NCBI GenBank assembly: GCA_944324235.1
Contig: CALUVN010000016.1
Coordinates: forward strand, 1-41,768
DNA: 41,768 bases
Reading direction: 5' to 3'
Source: Candidatus Gastranaerophilales bacterium
Lineage (GTDB): Bacteria > Cyanobacteriota > Vampirovibrionia > Gastranaerophilales > Gastranaerophilaceae
Positions 39,801-41,768 of this stretch are shown here, piece after piece (position 1 is the first letter of the stretch; every line of letters begins with the position of its first letter). The notes under the pieces were generated by a model. The model was not told where the DNA came from. It was given only the letters and a program-made list of their open reading frames with translations, and searched no databases. The translations under genes and the position numbers were made by a program.

Positions 39801-41768
39801 AAGACATGATATTAGATAGTTCATAGAGTGGAATTTTTATTTCTTTACCTGTATTCCACGGGTTAACAATACCGACGGTTTGGGTTGCGGCATCATAAGA
39901 AGATATACGGTATGCGTGTCCGTATACGAGCCCTCTTTTAGCATCATCAACAGTAAACCCTGTAAATAAAACTGTATTTTTATCATTTTTTTCAAGCGCC
40001 TTAATAAAATCATCAAAGGATTCGCCTTTTTGCTTATGATAATCGGCATTACTGCAATAGAAAGTTGTACTTTCGGAATTTTCACGTTTTGTAATATCTT
40101 TTACGCATGCTTCTGAATGACCGCTTTCCAATTTCTGCATCTCGCGTGTCATGAAAAAGATATCGTTTGCATTTTTAACACCCTGATCTCTATAGTTATT
40201 TCGTTGGAGAGCATAGGCTTGTTCTAGAATTTTCACGCCGTCACACCCGTCTACCTGACGCTTGCCGATAAAAGTAGAAACACTGCCTCTGTCTTTATGT
40301 ATTCCGACAGAAGACAACCATACAGGTTTGCTGTCATTGAATTTAATTGTTAAACCGGATTCCGGAAATTTTACATACATATCGCCGTCTTTTTCTTCAA
40401 ACAAACGATAAATAGAAACTCTTCCTTTTGGAGTATTCATCAGTGCATCAACTGCTGATACAAAATAACAGTCACCTACCATTCCCTGATGCATTTCAAA
40501 TTTATCTTTTTGAGGGAACAATCTCTCAAAAGTTTCTTTTTTCATTTTAATTTCGACAAGATTTCCCTCGCCGTCATTTGCATATAATTTACCGCCGATT
40601 TGCGCGACCTCACCGGCAGGAACACCTTTTAATACTGTTTCTTTCGGAGTATTTAACGGATAGTCTTTTATTACGTAATTTTCATTTGCTCTTGCTTCAA
40701 TCTTTTCGCCTTTAATTTTATATGATGATGTCAGGTCGGATTTCTTCAGTTTTGATTTATTTTGTAAAGCATCTAACACCTGTGCTTTTTTCTCTGCAGA
40801 TTGCATTATTTCAAGAATTTGGCTTGAATTATACTCGTATCCGTTGACACCTTTTGTTGCGACAAGATACTTCAAAACCTCTGTATCTTTTTCATCTTTG
40901 ATACAGGACAACATTTCCTGAATTGTAACCTCTCCAAAACGGTGTTTTGTTTTTGAAGCAGAGTTATTTTCTAATACATGTTTGAGAACATCAGTCGGGA
41001 TATTATTTTTGTAACATGTAACCCAATAATCAATAATATATCCTCCGCAATTCTCTAATAATTCAGGTGAATCCTTGACAAATTGGACAAGACCATTAAA
41101 CTCTTCCGGCTTCATATCAGGAAAAACATTCAAATGAAGTGTGCTTGATAAATCCATACCGGCACCGGCAAGTGCTATCATCTGATCTTTAAACTTAGAC
41201 TCAAGAACCTTATCAGGATAGTAAAGATTACCTTTCATATTGCCGCGTTGTTTTATTATATCCAGATAAAACTTATGATATTCATGATTATTATACGCGT
41301 AGAAAGCAAGCTTATCGTAGCCGTCTTTATCAAGTTGTCCGGTAATAGCCAGTACATCTTTTACAAATTGCTTAGACTTTGCATCCATTCCATCATATTC
41401 TTTCTGAAATGCTTTACTGAATTTAGGCAGCGGAGTGTCTGTTTTCTTTGTGCCAACACTTTCATCATTACTTACATGCTGTGATGTATTACGTCTTGAA
41501 CTAACCTCTTCAGCAAGACGGGTCATTCGGGCAGCATCTGCTCTTGATATAGGAATGTCTGATAAATCAATCTTAGGTATTTCAGTTTTAGGCGCTTTAG
41601 GGTCGAGTCTGTAGGACAACTTACCTATGTCAGCTACATCAGAACTTGTTCCTACAATAATACCCATCAGGTTAGCTTTCAGTAAAGATTCCCAATCATC
41701 GTGAGTATCCAGAACACCCATCATCGCAAGATCGCCTGCGTAAGATACCAAGAAATCAGTTCCAATCT
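36865..41768 (-). CDS. Giant protein with two calpain-like cysteine protease domains (5' end cut by window)
   Basis: The reading frame is open to the right window edge, so the N-terminus is missing; the TTG at 41751 is not a supported start. At least 1,630 residues remain. Two peptidase C2-like domains are complete. In the first, GMVGDCYF carries Cys (codon 40468-40470), GHAYRI the His (39916-39918) and VNPWN the Asn (39862-39864). In the second, GLGDCWL carries Cys (37630-37632), SRHAYSI the His (37003-37005) and TNPWN the Asn (36949-36951). Each is preceded by a matching PAGEV...GKLY...KETFERLFP segment, so the unit was duplicated. About 750 mostly helical residues lie between them, and a helical region precedes the first. 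No calcium-binding or membrane segment is seen in the visible part. Target and location are unknown. Confidence 0.85.
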   Translation of the reverse strand, partial: IGTDFLVSYAGDLAMMGVLDTHDDWESLLKANLMGIIVGTSSDVADIGKLSYRLDPKAPKTEIPKIDLSDIPISRADAARMTRLAEEVSSRRNTSQHVSNDESVGTKKTDTPLPKFSKAFQKEYDGMDAKSKQFVKDVLAITGQLDKDGYDKLAFYAYNNHEYHKFYLDIIKQRGNMKGNLYYPDKVLESKFKDQMIALAGAGMDLSSTLHLNVFPDMKPEEFNGLVQFVKDSPELLENCGGYIIDYWVTCYKNNIPTDVLKHVLENNSASKTKHRFGEVTIQEMLSCIKDEKDTEVLKYLVATKGVNGYEYNSSQILEIMQSAEKKAQVLDALQNKSKLKKSDLTSSYKIKGEKIEARANENYVIKDYPLNTPKETVLKGVPAGEVAQIGGKLYANDGEGNLVEIKMKKETFERLFPQKDKFEMHQGMVGDCYFVSAVDALMNTPKGRVSIYRLFEEKDGDMYVKFPESGLTIKFNDSKPVWLSSVGIHKDRGSVSTFIGKRQVDGCDGVKILEQAYALQRNNYRDQGVKNANDIFFMTREMQKLESGHSEACVKDITKRENSESTTFYCSNADYHKQKGESFDDFIKALEKNDKNTVLFTGFTVDDAKRGLVYGHAYRISSYDAATQTVGIVNPWNTGKEIKIPLYELSNIMSSATAVKINTSFENDYGITTHQTPVRDFQAEDRGVAATLKSENSNSAIASLRDKMLALKDVDGNSMFSDAEMNFIKENYTSQDIQRLDKVIDKLHEFYRTGKFPDVNVYNSFTSIITSPYFKQTKDFQFVEDVLNFKSEPDKILDAQYVDIFFNLKANEIDSMKKLMNIAAEGDNDFLKNIHNILYAVRSMEEKGFDSFDIEAAFKMKDENGIPVINLKTFDKFDMTGWKGFRLPVSESKFDRLRTELQQRFQYISDDDLNNILKNVKDINSARVLTSALEVKNANNAPVFNLDTIENLMNYMVENPSQKEFLINLIPKFSGTHTKNMEIPLREILDYVKDSKSEFLITQLTKGFNKIQEINWRAIGMVCHNINVSVKPKAFEAIATDAIKLFVDDSNVLYSLTQATTPESIEILSKMLERSSKSFNSNNGKVVAQITPLEMSAILGAYHRSASSDLKNVMLQAIDKDVAPDLIRELSDYTEKNYDREVMDFILYTGAVKGDKGTYKFSKYGIDAILEAAGGQQNTMNYVRNLIADYPDITTKQIIDNIKGKSISLNDTYEYPFGEHGEFRAQYEKIMNSEVWQLLPANYQGPLFNYLKDLVNKDPNRFVRLVESGYFELAMQRKVDINDLVKNIGTNKFFSKHYLEDVKRLSNGEPLVKEFPSGTDIQTLSKSVPAGEVGSVDGKLYVNDNGQMIELKLDKETFERLFPLEGRFNTHQKGLGDCWLISAIDNLMDLPAGRAKIYQMFSQDGNDIVITLPNKSQVYTPQLTPDGIYEMGAPKLVEDPYIIKLHNGKIPNNGDKQVQACDGVKMLEFAYSVKRSGNQPSMTPYEFEELADVSAQMNSLTGGHSREFIASILGYTQDNNNNYFDVSGNIVGGGISPARNLNAVLPLIKSEANDDKILLCAATRNKEGSGNRFEEDLSPAFDLYSRHAYSIKGYDDERGMIYFTNPWNSNTVVEMDVYTFLKHIEYINYMRL

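Noticed and set aside
41734-41751. TTG at 41749-41751 as the true start of the giant protease
   Set aside because: The frame is open to the window edge and no ribosome binding site precedes the TTG, so the gene most likely continues beyond the window.

Overview
The window is about 42 kb of AT-rich bacterial chromosome with dense, short operons. It looks like a fermentative, non-photosynthetic member of the cyanobacterial lineage (Melainabacteria/Vampirovibrionia, most likely a gut Gastranaerophilales). This placement is inference. It rests on an outer-membrane toolkit (LpxK, MCE/MlaD-like protein, Skp/OmpH, a two-partner-secretion porin), a trimeric [FeFe] hydrogenase, biotin genes, a starch/glycogen synthase and several large proteins of unknown family. 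TGA is used only as a stop. I saw no tRNA, rRNA, CRISPR array or insertion sequence.

Layout. 0-3.2 kb: gapA, then on the minus strand an unknown membrane protein preceded by what looks like a histidine-codon leader-peptide attenuator, and a YggU-type protein. 3.2-9.1 kb: a bifunctional Rel (p)ppGpp enzyme, a histidine kinase with a pseudo-receiver, a one-domain response regulator and a divergent GspE/PilB-like ATPase. 9.1-13.4 kb (minus): a compact operon of a GNAT-like protein, ilvC, a YhaM-type nuclease and two tandem thymidylate-kinase-like genes. 13.5-16.4 kb: two zinc-type medium-chain dehydrogenases and a lytic transglycosylase. 16.5-21.3 kb: MCE protein, lpxK, nth and a DUF2339 membrane protein. 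21.4-25.6 kb: the NuoE-like, NuoF-like and HydA subunits of an electron-bifurcating-type hydrogenase.

25.7-28.4 kb: skp/ompH and a TpsB-like transporter, divergently transcribed. 28.5-30.5 kb: bioD-bioA. 30.8-33.7 kb: a GT5 glycogen/starch synthase fused to a long, apparently membrane-anchoring N-terminal region. 33.8-35.1 kb: a CNT nucleoside transporter. 35.3-36.9 kb: a minimal tyrosine recombinase, a zinc-ribbon protein, a 31-residue one-helix membrane microprotein and a small repeat protein. 36.9 kb to the right edge (minus): a giant protein, cut by the window edge, carrying two complete calpain-like cysteine protease domains.

Together the genes describe sugar use (GAPDH, glycosyltransferase), disposal of reductant as hydrogen, stringent-response and amino-acid-starvation control, and envelope building. 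The strongest candidate for something undescribed is the attenuator at about 2.63-2.79 kb: a 20-codon ORF with five His codons in six, plus mutually exclusive RNA pairings, in front of a gene that is not a recognisable histidine gene. Other items of interest are the double-calpain protein, the anchored glycogen synthase, likely leaderless mRNAs, and the degenerate PilB-like ATPase next to a two-component system.
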